Assembly: GCA_003141795.1 (NCBI GenBank)
Contig: PLNO01000173.1
Location: 216-8,030, forward strand
From: Spirochaetaceae bacterium
GTDB taxonomy: Bacteria; Spirochaetota; Spirochaetia; SZUA-6; Fen-1364
Reading direction: 5' to 3'
DNA: 7,815 bases
Below are positions 1-4,581 of the stretch, piece by piece; positions within the stretch are counted from its first letter, which is position 1; the number at the start of each line of letters is the position of its first letter. A program made the position numbers and the translations under genes. Under the pieces are notes generated by a model that saw nothing but the letters and a program-made list of their open reading frames with translations, was not told the DNA's origin and ran no database searches.

Positions 1-315
1 TCCAACGCCCTGAAGTTCACGCCGGAGGGCGGGCACGTCGAGGTTTCGATGACGAAGGAGAAGGCGTCGCTCGCGATCAGCGTGACGGATACGGGCATCG
101 GGATCCCCCGCGGGGAGCTGGAGCGGATCTTCGAGTCCTTCTATCAGATCAAGGGCCGCCCGTCCTCGACGAAGGCTCCCGGCTCCGGCCTGGGGCTCTC
201 CCTCGCCCGTCAGATCGTCGAGCTGCACGGCGGCAGGATTTGGGCGGAAAGCGATGGCGAAGGCAAGGGCAGCAGGCTCACCTTTACGCTCCCTTTGGAG
301 CGCGCGCAAGCGTAG
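1..315 (+). CDS. Sensor histidine kinase, C-terminal HATPase_c fragment (5' end outside window)
   Basis: This is the last 104 residues of a histidine kinase; the reading frame is open from base 1, so the gene continues to the left. The fragment opens inside the N-box (SNALKFTPEGG, the ATP/Mg-binding asparagine region), then shows the G1 box DTGIGIP, an F-box-like FESFYQ, and the G2 box GSGLGLSLARQIVELHGG, followed by the usual terminal beta strand (GSRLTFTLPLE). These are the ATP-binding motifs of the GHKL ATPase domain that phosphorylates the dimerisation-domain histidine. The sensor and HisKA parts lie outside, so signal and partner are unknown. No receiver domain follows. The 3' end overlaps the 3' end of the convergent marR gene by 32 bases. 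An ATG at 49 is internal to the domain and is not the start. Confidence 0.93.
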   Translation, partial: SNALKFTPEGGHVEVSMTKEKASLAISVTDTGIGIPRGELERIFESFYQIKGRPSSTKAPGSGLGLSLARQIVELHGGRIWAESDGEGKGSRLTFTLPLERAQA

Positions 316-763
316 GCGCGCGGCGCGTGTCCGAGGAGAATGCCGCCCGCAGAGGCGGAACCGCCTGGTGAATCGCTTTCAGCTGGTTCGTCGTGAGGGG
401 TGCGAGCGCGACGCTCAGGGCTTTCTGCGCTTCCCTGGTCGTGAACTCTATGGCCGCCCGCCCCGCCGCGCTCAGCTCGAGGGCCACACGCCGCCGGTCC
501 GACGTGGATGCGGTCCGCACCACGAGCTTGCGTCGCACAAGCCCGTCGACGAGTGTGCTCGTCGACGCGGGTGCCAGACCGAGATGCTCTGCCACGTCGC
601 CGAGAGAGGCCCCGGGCGCCCTGCTCACGTGCAGGAGTGCGCGGAACTGCGGCACGCTCAGGCCGTGCGTCCTGTGGCCGCGCATCTCCGACCGGACGAA
701 GCTCGTCATCGAGGGGACGACCTCGAGGAGATCCCTGGCGCACTCATCGCGCAACAATGCCAT
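284..763 (-). CDS. MarR-family transcriptional regulator (first of two)
   Basis: A 159-residue winged-helix protein of normal MarR size. An N-terminal helix for dimerisation is followed by LSVPQFRALLHV, the helix-turn-helix (about residues 52-80: ASLGDVAEHLGLAPASTSTLVDGL in outline) and the wing with the family-typical basic DRRR turn, then C-terminal dimerisation helices. Start choice: an ATG at 769 gives two more residues but lies one base after the AAAGG Shine-Dalgarno (771-775), whereas the ATG at 763 has a 7-base spacer, so I prefer 763. It is divergent from the arsC-like gene, and a 14-bp palindrome lies at its own predicted transcription start, which suggests autorepression and possibly control of the arsC-like gene. 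It carries only one cysteine, unlike the second MarR in this window, so thiol sensing is less likely. Ligand unknown. Its 3' end overlaps the upstream kinase gene. Confidence 0.9.
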   Translation of the reverse strand: MALLRDECARDLLEVVPSMTSFVRSEMRGHRTHGLSVPQFRALLHVSRAPGASLGDVAEHLGLAPASTSTLVDGLVRRKLVVRTASTSDRRRVALELSAAGRAAIEFTTREAQKALSVALAPLTTNQLKAIHQAVPPLRAAFSSDTRRAPTLARAPKGA

Positions 764-770
764 TCGCATG

Positions 771-775
771 CCTTT
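771..775 (-). promoter_or_regulatory. Shine-Dalgarno of the first marR gene, decides the start
   Basis: Read on the minus strand this is AAAGG. It is one base from the ATG at 769 but 7 bases from the ATG at 763, a normal distance, which favours the shorter protein. Confidence 0.6.
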
Positions 776-779
776 CTAA

Positions 780-793
780 CGATTCGAGAATCG
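780..793. promoter_or_regulatory. Palindromic operator candidate for the first MarR
   Basis: CGATTC-GA-GAATCG is a perfect inverted repeat with 6-base arms and a 2-base spacer. It lies between the divergent marR and arsC-like genes and covers the predicted transcription start of marR (about base 790). Position and symmetry fit a MarR dimer site; the sequence is unlike the palindrome at the second marR, so the two regulators probably do not share targets. Binding is inferred. Confidence 0.6.
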
Positions 794-796
794 AAA

Positions 797-823
797 TGTA
801 TATGCGCCCGTCCCTGCGGTCAA
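797..823 (-). promoter_or_regulatory. Predicted promoter of the first marR gene
   Basis: On the minus strand a -35 TTGACC (823-818) and a -10 TATACA (802-797) are separated by 15 bases, which is shorter than ideal. Transcription would start near 790, inside the palindrome at 780-793. I found no equally convincing promoter for the arsC-like gene on the plus strand of this 102-base gap. Confidence 0.5.
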
Positions 824-871
824 GCTAACGAAAAAATAACTGATGAATAGTACATTGAGCGGGGAGGAACA

Positions 872-1306
872 ATGATCGGCGTGCTGTGTCTCTGCGTCCA
901 CAACTCCGCGCGAAGCCAGATCGCGGAGGGATATTTCAGGAAGCTCGGTGGTGACCTGTTTTCAGTGGAGAGCGCGGGGTTGGAACCGGGAACGCTCAAC
1001 CCGTACGTGGTTCGTGCGCTTCAGGAGGACGGGATCGATATTGCAGGGAAAAAGACGCAGAGCGTTTTCGACCTGTATACGGCCGGGCGTACGTATCGTT
1101 ACGTGATCACCGTGTGCTCGAGGGAGGCGGCGGAACGGTGCCCGATCTTCCCCGGCGGCGCTGAAAAGCTCCACTGGCCATTCCCCGACCCGTCGACCTT
1201 CCGCGGCTCGGACGACGAGGTCATGGGCCAGGTCAGGGCGGTGCGCGACGCCATCCGCGACAAGGTGGCGGAGTTCGTACAGGGCATCCGGGCCGCCGCT
1301 TCCTAA
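872..1306 (+). CDS. arsC: Arsenate reductase, thioredoxin-type (low-molecular-weight phosphatase fold)
   Basis: A 144-residue cytoplasmic protein of the low-molecular-weight tyrosine phosphatase / ArsC family. The P-loop CX5R motif is CVHNSARS with Cys8 as nucleophile and Arg14. Two further cysteines, Cys82 and Cys90, sit where thioredoxin-coupled arsenate reductases have their redox pair, and the general-acid aspartate is in WPFPDP (Asp106). This triad supports As(V)-to-As(III) reduction over protein dephosphorylation, although no other ars gene (arsB, acr3, arsR) is in the window. A strong Shine-Dalgarno, GGGGAGGAA, ends two bases before the ATG. The gene is divergent from a MarR gene and convergent with hgcB; its TAA overlaps the hgcB TAG in the shared bases CTAA (1303-1306), leaving no room for a terminator between them. 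A phosphatase role remains possible. Confidence 0.88.
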   Translation: MIGVLCLCVHNSARSQIAEGYFRKLGGDLFSVESAGLEPGTLNPYVVRALQEDGIDIAGKKTQSVFDLYTAGRTYRYVITVCSREAAERCPIFPGGAEKLHWPFPDPSTFRGSDDEVMGQVRAVRDAIRDKVAEFVQGIRAAAS

Positions 1307-1638
1307 CAGCAGCCGGCTTTCGAGCCCGCCTTCCCGGCGGCCGCGGGTCCGGCGGAGCAGCCGCACGAATCGCCGCAGGTGGGCTCCGTTCCCCTCACCA
1401 GACCGCCAATGATGGCGGCGGCGCACCCGACGCCGGGCCTCACCTTGATCGCGCCGGAAGCGCAGTTCCGCATGCACGCGCCGCATTCCATGCATGCCCC
1501 CCTGTCGGCGATCGACGCCTTCCCGCCCGCCATGGCGAAAACGGCGTGCGGGCAGACTTCGATGCATCGCCCGCAGCCCGTGCACGCGGCGGCCGAAAAT
1601 GTGAGCGTTTCCCCGTTTTTCAAATAGCGCAGGTTCAT
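1303..1638 (-). CDS. hgcB: HgcB, mercury methylation ferredoxin (2[4Fe-4S])
   Basis: A 111-residue ferredoxin that partners HgcA in mercury methylation. In the family it supplies low-potential electrons to return the corrinoid cobalt of HgcA to Co(I) and is thought to pass Hg(II) through its thiols. Two CX2CX2CX3C cluster motifs are visible: Cys19/22/25/29 ([12 protein letters not shown]) and Cys49/52/55/59 ([11 protein letters not shown]). The conserved lone cysteine lies in GVGCA (Cys72), and the protein ends in the diagnostic vicinal pair Cys110-Cys111. Between them is an unusual cysteine-rich stretch (TCGDSCGC, Cys88/92/94), and the protein is longer than the roughly 95 residues typical of characterised HgcB. 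It starts 9 bases after the hgcA stop; its Shine-Dalgarno overlaps that stop codon, so the two are translationally linked. Its 3' end meets the convergent arsC-like gene. Confidence 0.95.
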   Translation of the reverse strand: MNLRYLKNGETLTFSAAACTGCGRCIEVCPHAVFAMAGGKASIADRGACMECGACMRNCASGAIKVRPGVGCAAAIIGGLVRGTEPTCGDSCGCSAGPAAAGKAGSKAGCC

Positions 1639-1642
1639 CTCG

Positions 1643-1649
1643 TCCTCCT
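1643..1649 (-). promoter_or_regulatory. Shine-Dalgarno of hgcB overlapping the hgcA stop codon
   Basis: On the minus strand AGGAGGA begins within the TAG stop of hgcA and lies 4 bases before the hgcB ATG. This suggests translational coupling that would keep the two partner proteins in step. Confidence 0.75.
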
Positions 1650-2688
1650 AGAGCGCGAGCAGCCGGACGGTTACAGCCAGACCGATCCCCGCGGCTTCCG
1701 TCACGGCCATGGGAATGATCCCCCGTCGGACTTCCAGCGCGGCGCCGGGCTGGCAGGTGAATGTCGAGGAGCCGGTGAAGTTCATGGCGATGAACGACAC
1801 GATGGGCGTGGAGAGCAGGACGAGCACCCCCGCGACCGGAAAAGACGCCCCTACGACCAGAGCCGCGAGGATGGCCCATGCGGCCCCGAGCACGGCCCCT
1901 TTCAGCGAAAAGGCACGGAAGGGGAGGTACGGGAGAAGGGCCGGAAATCCGACGGCGCCGATGATCACGGCTCCCATGAGCGGGATGAACAGATCGAGGA
2001 ACCGCGGGATGAACCCCACGGCCGCGGGGAGTGCGAACACGCCTGAGCCTGCGAGAGCGGCGATCATGAAGGGCCACGCGTGCATGAGCTCTGCCGGCGC
2101 GATTGCCATGCGGTCGGCGAACCGAAACCACACGAGCCGCATGGCTTCCGTCTTCTTCATCCCCGCGGCCAGATAGGCCGGAAGGTCGCTCGCGCGCACC
2201 GGCCCGTACTTCACGCGGAACCCCGATGCCTGCTCCACTTCGTGCGCAATCACTCCCGAAGCCCCGAGCTGGGGAAGGATCACCGTACGGTGGGTGACCA
2301 CGCGATCCAGCCGTACCGCGAGGATCCTCCGCTCCAGTTCACGGGTCCCGAAGGTTCCTTTGCCCGCCGCGCACCACACGTTGATGCCTTTCGTGTCCAG
2401 GACGAGCAGCCAGGCGGAAAGCCCCGTGAGCTCCTTGCGGACCTTGTCGAAGGTGAGCTTGTAGTTCGCCGTTACGAGCACGGGCGACTCAGGAGTCGGG
2501 GTCCCCACGGCGTACAGCCCCGGCGGGACCGTGTAGCGCATGCGCCCGATATCGCACCGTACCTTAACTCCGCCCACGACGTCCCGGAAAGACAGTCGGG
2601 TGGAAATCACGGGAACGCTCCCGCCTCCCGCTGTCGTCTCACCGGTCACGTACTTCGGGGTCTTTCCCCGCTGCGTCGTCGTTTCCAT
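1648..2688 (-). CDS. hgcA: HgcA, corrinoid-dependent mercury methyltransferase
   Basis: A 346-residue protein, close to the 338 residues of characterised HgcA. The N-terminal part (about 30-190) is the corrinoid-binding domain related to the CFeSP large subunit. It contains the signature NVWCAAGKGTFGT; Cys106 in NVWCAAGK is the cap-helix cysteine that ligates cobalt in this family and is needed for methylation. The C-terminal part holds five predicted membrane helices (about 201-226, 230-255, 262-281, 284-306, 324-346), with the family-typical MNFTGSSTFT between helices 4 and 5. The protein takes a methyl group from the folate C1 pathway and transfers it to Hg(II) at the inner membrane. I chose the ATG at 2688 because GGGAGGA lies 6 bases upstream; an ATG at 2724 would start inside the marR gene. 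It follows marR by 16 bases and precedes hgcB by 9, forming one operon. Confidence 0.96.
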   Translation of the reverse strand: METTTQRGKTPKYVTGETTAGGGSVPVISTRLSFRDVVGGVKVRCDIGRMRYTVPPGLYAVGTPTPESPVLVTANYKLTFDKVRKELTGLSAWLLVLDTKGINVWCAAGKGTFGTRELERRILAVRLDRVVTHRTVILPQLGASGVIAHEVEQASGFRVKYGPVRASDLPAYLAAGMKKTEAMRLVWFRFADRMAIAPAELMHAWPFMIAALAGSGVFALPAAVGFIPRFLDLFIPLMGAVIIGAVGFPALLPYLPFRAFSLKGAVLGAAWAILAALVVGASFPVAGVLVLLSTPIVSFIAMNFTGSSTFTCQPGAALEVRRGIIPMAVTEAAGIGLAVTVRLLAL

Positions 2689-2694
2689 TTTTCT

Positions 2695-2701
2695 TCCTCC
2701 C
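2695..2701 (-). promoter_or_regulatory. Shine-Dalgarno of hgcA, decides the start
   Basis: GGGAGGA on the minus strand, 6 bases before the ATG at 2688 and between the marR stop and hgcA. It rejects the longer 358-residue reading from 2724, which would overlap marR and lacks such a site. Confidence 0.8.
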
Positions 2702-2704
2702 GTC

Positions 2705-3184
2705 CTATTCGGCCTGTTCCACACAGCACGCGGAGCCGGACTCTTTCCTCATCTGACGCATCGCTGAGGCGAGAAGGGCTACTGATTCGACGACCTGGCG
2801 TCTCTTGCGTGCGGGAACGAAGTCGAATAACCGTAGCGTCGATGCATCGCATTGCGCATGGATGGTTTCCGCCTTGGCCCGACCCTTGCGGCTGAGGCAG
2901 ATGATCTGCTGCCTGCGATTGGCGGGGTCGGTCTCCCTGCTGAGCCAGCCCGCGCGGCACATCCCGTCCACGGTGCGGCTCAGCGTGCTCTTGTCCAGCT
3001 CCATTGCCGCGGCGAGGTCCGTGACGCTCGTGCGGGCCTGCCCGTCGGCTTCCATGATGATGTGGCATTGCGCCTGGGTGACGCCGCAGCAGCCCGTGTC
3101 CGCGGCCAGGGAGAGCACGACCTCGCGTTCGAGCCTCCGCACGTCCTTGCGGAAGCCCCGCACGTCTACGCCCGATACGGCCAT
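2705..3184 (-). CDS. Cysteine-rich MarR-family regulator, first gene of the hgcAB operon
   Basis: A 159-residue MarR-type winged-helix protein. Helix-turn-helix residues are about 53-82 (TSVTDLAAAMELDKSTLSR), followed by a wing containing DPANRR and C-terminal dimerisation helices. It has eight cysteines, which is exceptional for this size: a vicinal pair Cys32-Cys33 with Cys40 (GCCGVTQAQC), Cys76, Cys96, Cys112, and a second vicinal pair Cys153-Cys154 near the C-terminus. Such thiols would suit binding of Hg(II), As(III) or another thiophile, but this is inference. The start at 3184 has GAGG 5 bases upstream and follows a near-consensus promoter; an upstream extension to 3430 would read through that promoter and is rejected. 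The stop lies 16 bases before hgcA, so it is very probably cotranscribed with hgcAB and regulates them and itself. Confidence 0.92.
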   Translation of the reverse strand: MAVSGVDVRGFRKDVRRLEREVVLSLAADTGCCGVTQAQCHIIMEADGQARTSVTDLAAAMELDKSTLSRTVDGMCRAGWLSRETDPANRRQQIICLSRKGRAKAETIHAQCDASTLRLFDFVPARKRRQVVESVALLASAMRQMRKESGSACCVEQAE

Positions 3185-3196
3185 AACGACCTCTTT

Positions 3197-3218
3197 GTTG
3201 TAAGATACAACGATTGTA
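3197..3218. promoter_or_regulatory. Overlapping palindromes, operator candidate of the marR-hgcAB operon
   Basis: GTTGTA-AGA-TACAAC (3197-3211) is a perfect 6-base-arm inverted repeat. Its second half-site also pairs with the next one as TACAA-CGA-TTGTA (3206-3218). Three alternating half-sites (3198, 3206, 3214) thus repeat every 8 bases, covering the -10 box and the predicted transcription start. A bound dimer would block RNA polymerase. An 8-base direct repeat, TGTAAGAT, also occurs at 3199 and 3228. Binding is inferred from position and symmetry. Confidence 0.7.
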
Positions 3219-3241
3219 TTCAACAACTGTAAGATTGTCAA
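3213..3241 (-). promoter_or_regulatory. Promoter of the marR-hgcA-hgcB operon
   Basis: On the minus strand a perfect -35 TTGACA (3241-3236), a 17-base spacer and a -10 TACAAT (3218-3213, five of six consensus bases). Transcription should start near 3206, giving a leader of about 22 bases with the marR Shine-Dalgarno. So strong a core promoter, with palindromes on the -10 and start, is what one expects of a repressed promoter. The AT-rich sequence contrasts with its surroundings. Confidence 0.8.
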
Positions 3242-3339
3242 GCGCCGCGTGCACTCGGTGGGAAAGATCTCGGCGCGGTCTTCTTCTCGTAGCCTGACGG
3301 GAGACTCCTGCCGGACTCCGCGATGGACAGCGGAAAGCC

Positions 3340-3379
3340 CGGGGTGATGGCGGCATAGGCAGGCCAGCCCATCGCCCCG
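3340..3379. other. Inverted repeat in the gap between the LUD gene and the marR-hgcAB operon
   Basis: Bases 3340-3350 can pair with 3369-3379 in an 11-base-pair stem with one G-U pair and an 18-base loop. It lies about 57 bases beyond the LUD gene stop in that gene's direction, so it could end LUD transcription, but only a short T-run (three bases) follows, so it is not a classical intrinsic terminator. The remainder of 3242-3435 shows no gene; a 14-base near-identical direct repeat (ATGGCGGCATAGGC at 3347, ATGGCGGCATGGGC at 3401) partly overlaps the stem. Confidence 0.35.
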
Positions 3380-3435
3380 CGCCTGATTGCTTTCGGCCTC
3401 ATGGCGGCATGGGCGCCGCGATGAAGCCATCCGCT

Positions 3436-4059
3436 CTAGTGACCGACCACTTCGTCGACAAGGATGATCTTGATCCTCCCCGGCTGGATCTCCTTGTTGA
3501 CGATGAGCACCTTGCTGGGGAACGTGCGGAACTCGGCCGGCAGCCCGTAGGCGGCCCTCGCCCTCTCGCTTTCCTTGTCGATCAGGTACTCGTCGATCCT
3601 CTTCAGACCTTCCTCCACGTTCTTCACGATTTTCTGTGTCCCGACGACCCAGATCACCGTGCCTCCGGCGTAGGCGTACGCGGGGAGCTGGCTCCCGGTG
3701 AGAGAGGCGATGATGACGCTGCCTGTTTCGGTGACGGCATGCGCACTGCCCACCGTGACGTCAGGTGCCGCCCCGAGCTTGCGCTGCTCCCGCACCTGGG
3801 TCTTCGGATCCATCTTGGTGAGGGTGGTACGTACGCTGTCGAACCTGCCCGATCCATTGAGCTCCTTGCCGAGCCCCATGGCGTCCACCGTGATGGAGGT
3901 CATCGTGAGCACCTCGGCGCCCGCCGGGACCATCTCCAGAACCGCCTTCTTCGCCTCTTCCGCGCTGGCGACCAGCCGTGCCTCGAATCCGTTCGCGTTC
4001 AACGCCTGAACGGTCTTGGCAACGACATCCTTCTGTGCCTTCACATTCCACGCTTTCAT
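3436..4059 (-). CDS. LUD-domain protein (LutC/YkgG-like, DUF162), stand-alone
   Basis: A 207-residue single-domain protein of the LUD family, related to LutC of lactate-utilisation operons and to the NagB/RpiA/CoA-transferase-like fold. Recognisable family features are the N-terminal helix pair (KDVVAKTVQALNANGFEARLVAS), AGAEVLTMTSITVDAMGL, the central VGSAHAVTETGSVIIAS glycine/threonine region and the hydrophobic strand GGTVIWVVGTQKIV before the C-terminal helices. No signal peptide or membrane segment is seen. Start: AAGGAG lies 5 bases before the ATG. Neither lutA nor lutB is adjacent, so lactate oxidation cannot be assumed and the substrate is unknown. It is divergent from an hxlR gene, and the palindrome between them overlaps this gene's promoter, so HxlR is the likely regulator. 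It is on the same strand as marR-hgcAB, 251 bases upstream, but that operon has its own promoter. Confidence 0.87.
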   Translation of the reverse strand: MKAWNVKAQKDVVAKTVQALNANGFEARLVASAEEAKKAVLEMVPAGAEVLTMTSITVDAMGLGKELNGSGRFDSVRTTLTKMDPKTQVREQRKLGAAPDVTVGSAHAVTETGSVIIASLTGSQLPAYAYAGGTVIWVVGTQKIVKNVEEGLKRIDEYLIDKESERARAAYGLPAEFRTFPSKVLIVNKEIQPGRIKIILVDEVVGH

Positions 4060-4091
4060 CGTCTCTCCTTTATGCTACTGTTAAGTAAGCT

Positions 4092-4108
4092 GATTACTAA
4101 TAGTAATC
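4092..4108. promoter_or_regulatory. Perfect palindrome, HxlR operator candidate
   Basis: GATTACTA-A-TAGTAATC is a perfect inverted repeat with 8-base arms around one central base. It overlaps the -10 box and predicted start of the LUD gene and lies 12 bases upstream of the predicted hxlR -35. HxlR-family dimers bind AT-rich palindromes of this kind, so repression of the LUD gene with little effect on hxlR is the simple reading; binding is inferred. Confidence 0.75.
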
Positions 4109-4133
4109 TAATAATGAAATTGCATATCGTCAA
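4105..4133 (-). promoter_or_regulatory. Promoter of the LUD-domain gene
   Basis: On the minus strand a -35 TTGACG (4133-4128), a 17-base spacer and a -10 TAGATT (4110-4105). Start expected near 4098, giving a leader of about 39 bases. The -10 overlaps the palindrome at 4092-4108. Confidence 0.65.
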
Positions 4134-4148
4134 GAAAATCCGTATACT
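4120..4148 (+). promoter_or_regulatory. Predicted promoter of hxlR, leaderless transcript likely
   Basis: -10 TATACT (4143-4148) with a weak -35 TTGCAT (4120-4125) at a 17-base spacing. The expected start is at about 4154-4155, the A of the hxlR ATG, and no Shine-Dalgarno is visible upstream, so the message may be leaderless. Confidence 0.5.
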
Positions 4149-4154
4149 TCCGTC

Positions 4155-4505
4155 ATGCGGAAAACGACGGATGTACAGACGGCTCTCTGCCCGACCGTGG
4201 AGCGGGCCTTCGAGGTCCTGGGGCGGAAATGGGCGGGTCTCGTCATCAGGGAGCTCTCATCAGGGGCGCGGCACTTCAGCGAGCTCGAGCGGAGCATCCC
4301 CTCGGTGAGCGCGCGGATGCTCGCCGAGCGCGCGAAGGAGCTGGAGGCGGAGGGCATAGTGAAGCGCACCGTCCACACGGACTCCCCGGTGCGCGTCGTC
4401 TACGAGCTCACGGAGAAGGGCAGGGCGCTGATCCCCGTCATGCGGGGAATCGAATCGTGGGCCCGCCAATGGGTCACGACGGAGAGGCGCGCGCGTTCGG
4501 CGTAG
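4155..4505 (+). CDS. HxlR-family transcriptional regulator
   Basis: A 116-residue winged-helix protein of standard HxlR length. Family features are LCPTVERAFEVLGRKWAGLVI at the N-terminus in outline (conserved Cys12-Pro, then GRKW), HFSELERSIPSVSARMLAERAKEL as the DNA-reading helices, and the wing ending in VVYELTEKGRAL. In YodB- and HypR-type members the cysteine near the N-terminus senses electrophiles or oxidants; Cys12 here is in the right place, but whether it works so is inference. Start: the ATG at 4155 gives the normal N-terminus; no upstream in-frame start or Shine-Dalgarno is seen, and a -10 box lies only 6 bases before it. It is divergent from the LUD gene, with a perfect palindrome between, and most likely controls it. 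Confidence 0.92.
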   Translation: MRKTTDVQTALCPTVERAFEVLGRKWAGLVIRELSSGARHFSELERSIPSVSARMLAERAKELEAEGIVKRTVHTDSPVRVVYELTEKGRALIPVMRGIESWARQWVTTERRARSA

Positions 4506-4545
4506 GCACCGCCCTCGGTACGCGCAACGCGGGCTCTGACCGTCG

Positions 4546-4574
4546 TTGCTGGCCACGCGACAGGGTGTTATAGT
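4546..4574 (+). promoter_or_regulatory. Predicted promoter of the hybrid kinase gene, leaderless transcript likely
   Basis: -35 TTGCTG (4546-4551), a 17-base spacer, and -10 TATAGT (4569-4574). The expected start at 4581-4582 coincides with the ATG at 4582. The only purine-rich stretch (CAGGG) is far from an ideal Shine-Dalgarno. The TTG at 4546 that might be read as a start codon is thus better explained as part of the -35. Confidence 0.55.
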
Positions 4575-4581
4575 TTATGCC

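Noticed and set aside
287..302. CGCTCC-CTTT-GGAGCG hairpin near the end of the kinase fragment as a terminator
   Set aside because: It is within coding sequence of both overlapping genes and has no T-run on either strand.
1303..1400. Cysteine-rich end of hgcB as a frameshift artefact
   Set aside because: The terminal Cys-Cys pair is the family's hallmark and the frame is continuous, so the tail is genuine.
962..2131. A 389-codon open frame on the minus strand across arsC, hgcB and part of hgcA
   Set aside because: The translation is Arg/Gly/His-rich low-complexity sequence with no recognisable domain, and it lies out of frame over three genes with clear family motifs. It is a shadow of high-GC coding sequence.
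2689..2724. Upstream ATG (2724) extending HgcA by 12 residues
   Set aside because: It overlaps the marR gene end and has no Shine-Dalgarno, whereas GGGAGGA lies 6 bases before the ATG at 2688, which also gives the usual HgcA length.
2080..2895. A 271-codon plus-strand open frame over hgcA and marR
   Set aside because: His/Arg/Pro-rich shadow translation opposite two well-supported genes, with no family motif.
3185..3430. Extension of the second MarR by 82 residues to 3430
   Set aside because: The extension would encode the promoter, operator and leader region, has Arg-rich composition without a domain, and MarR proteins of about 159 residues are normal.
4546..4581. TTG start at 4546 for the hybrid kinase
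   Set aside because: The TTG forms part of a -35 box with a -10 at 17 bases; the ATG at 4582 begins directly at the first membrane helix.
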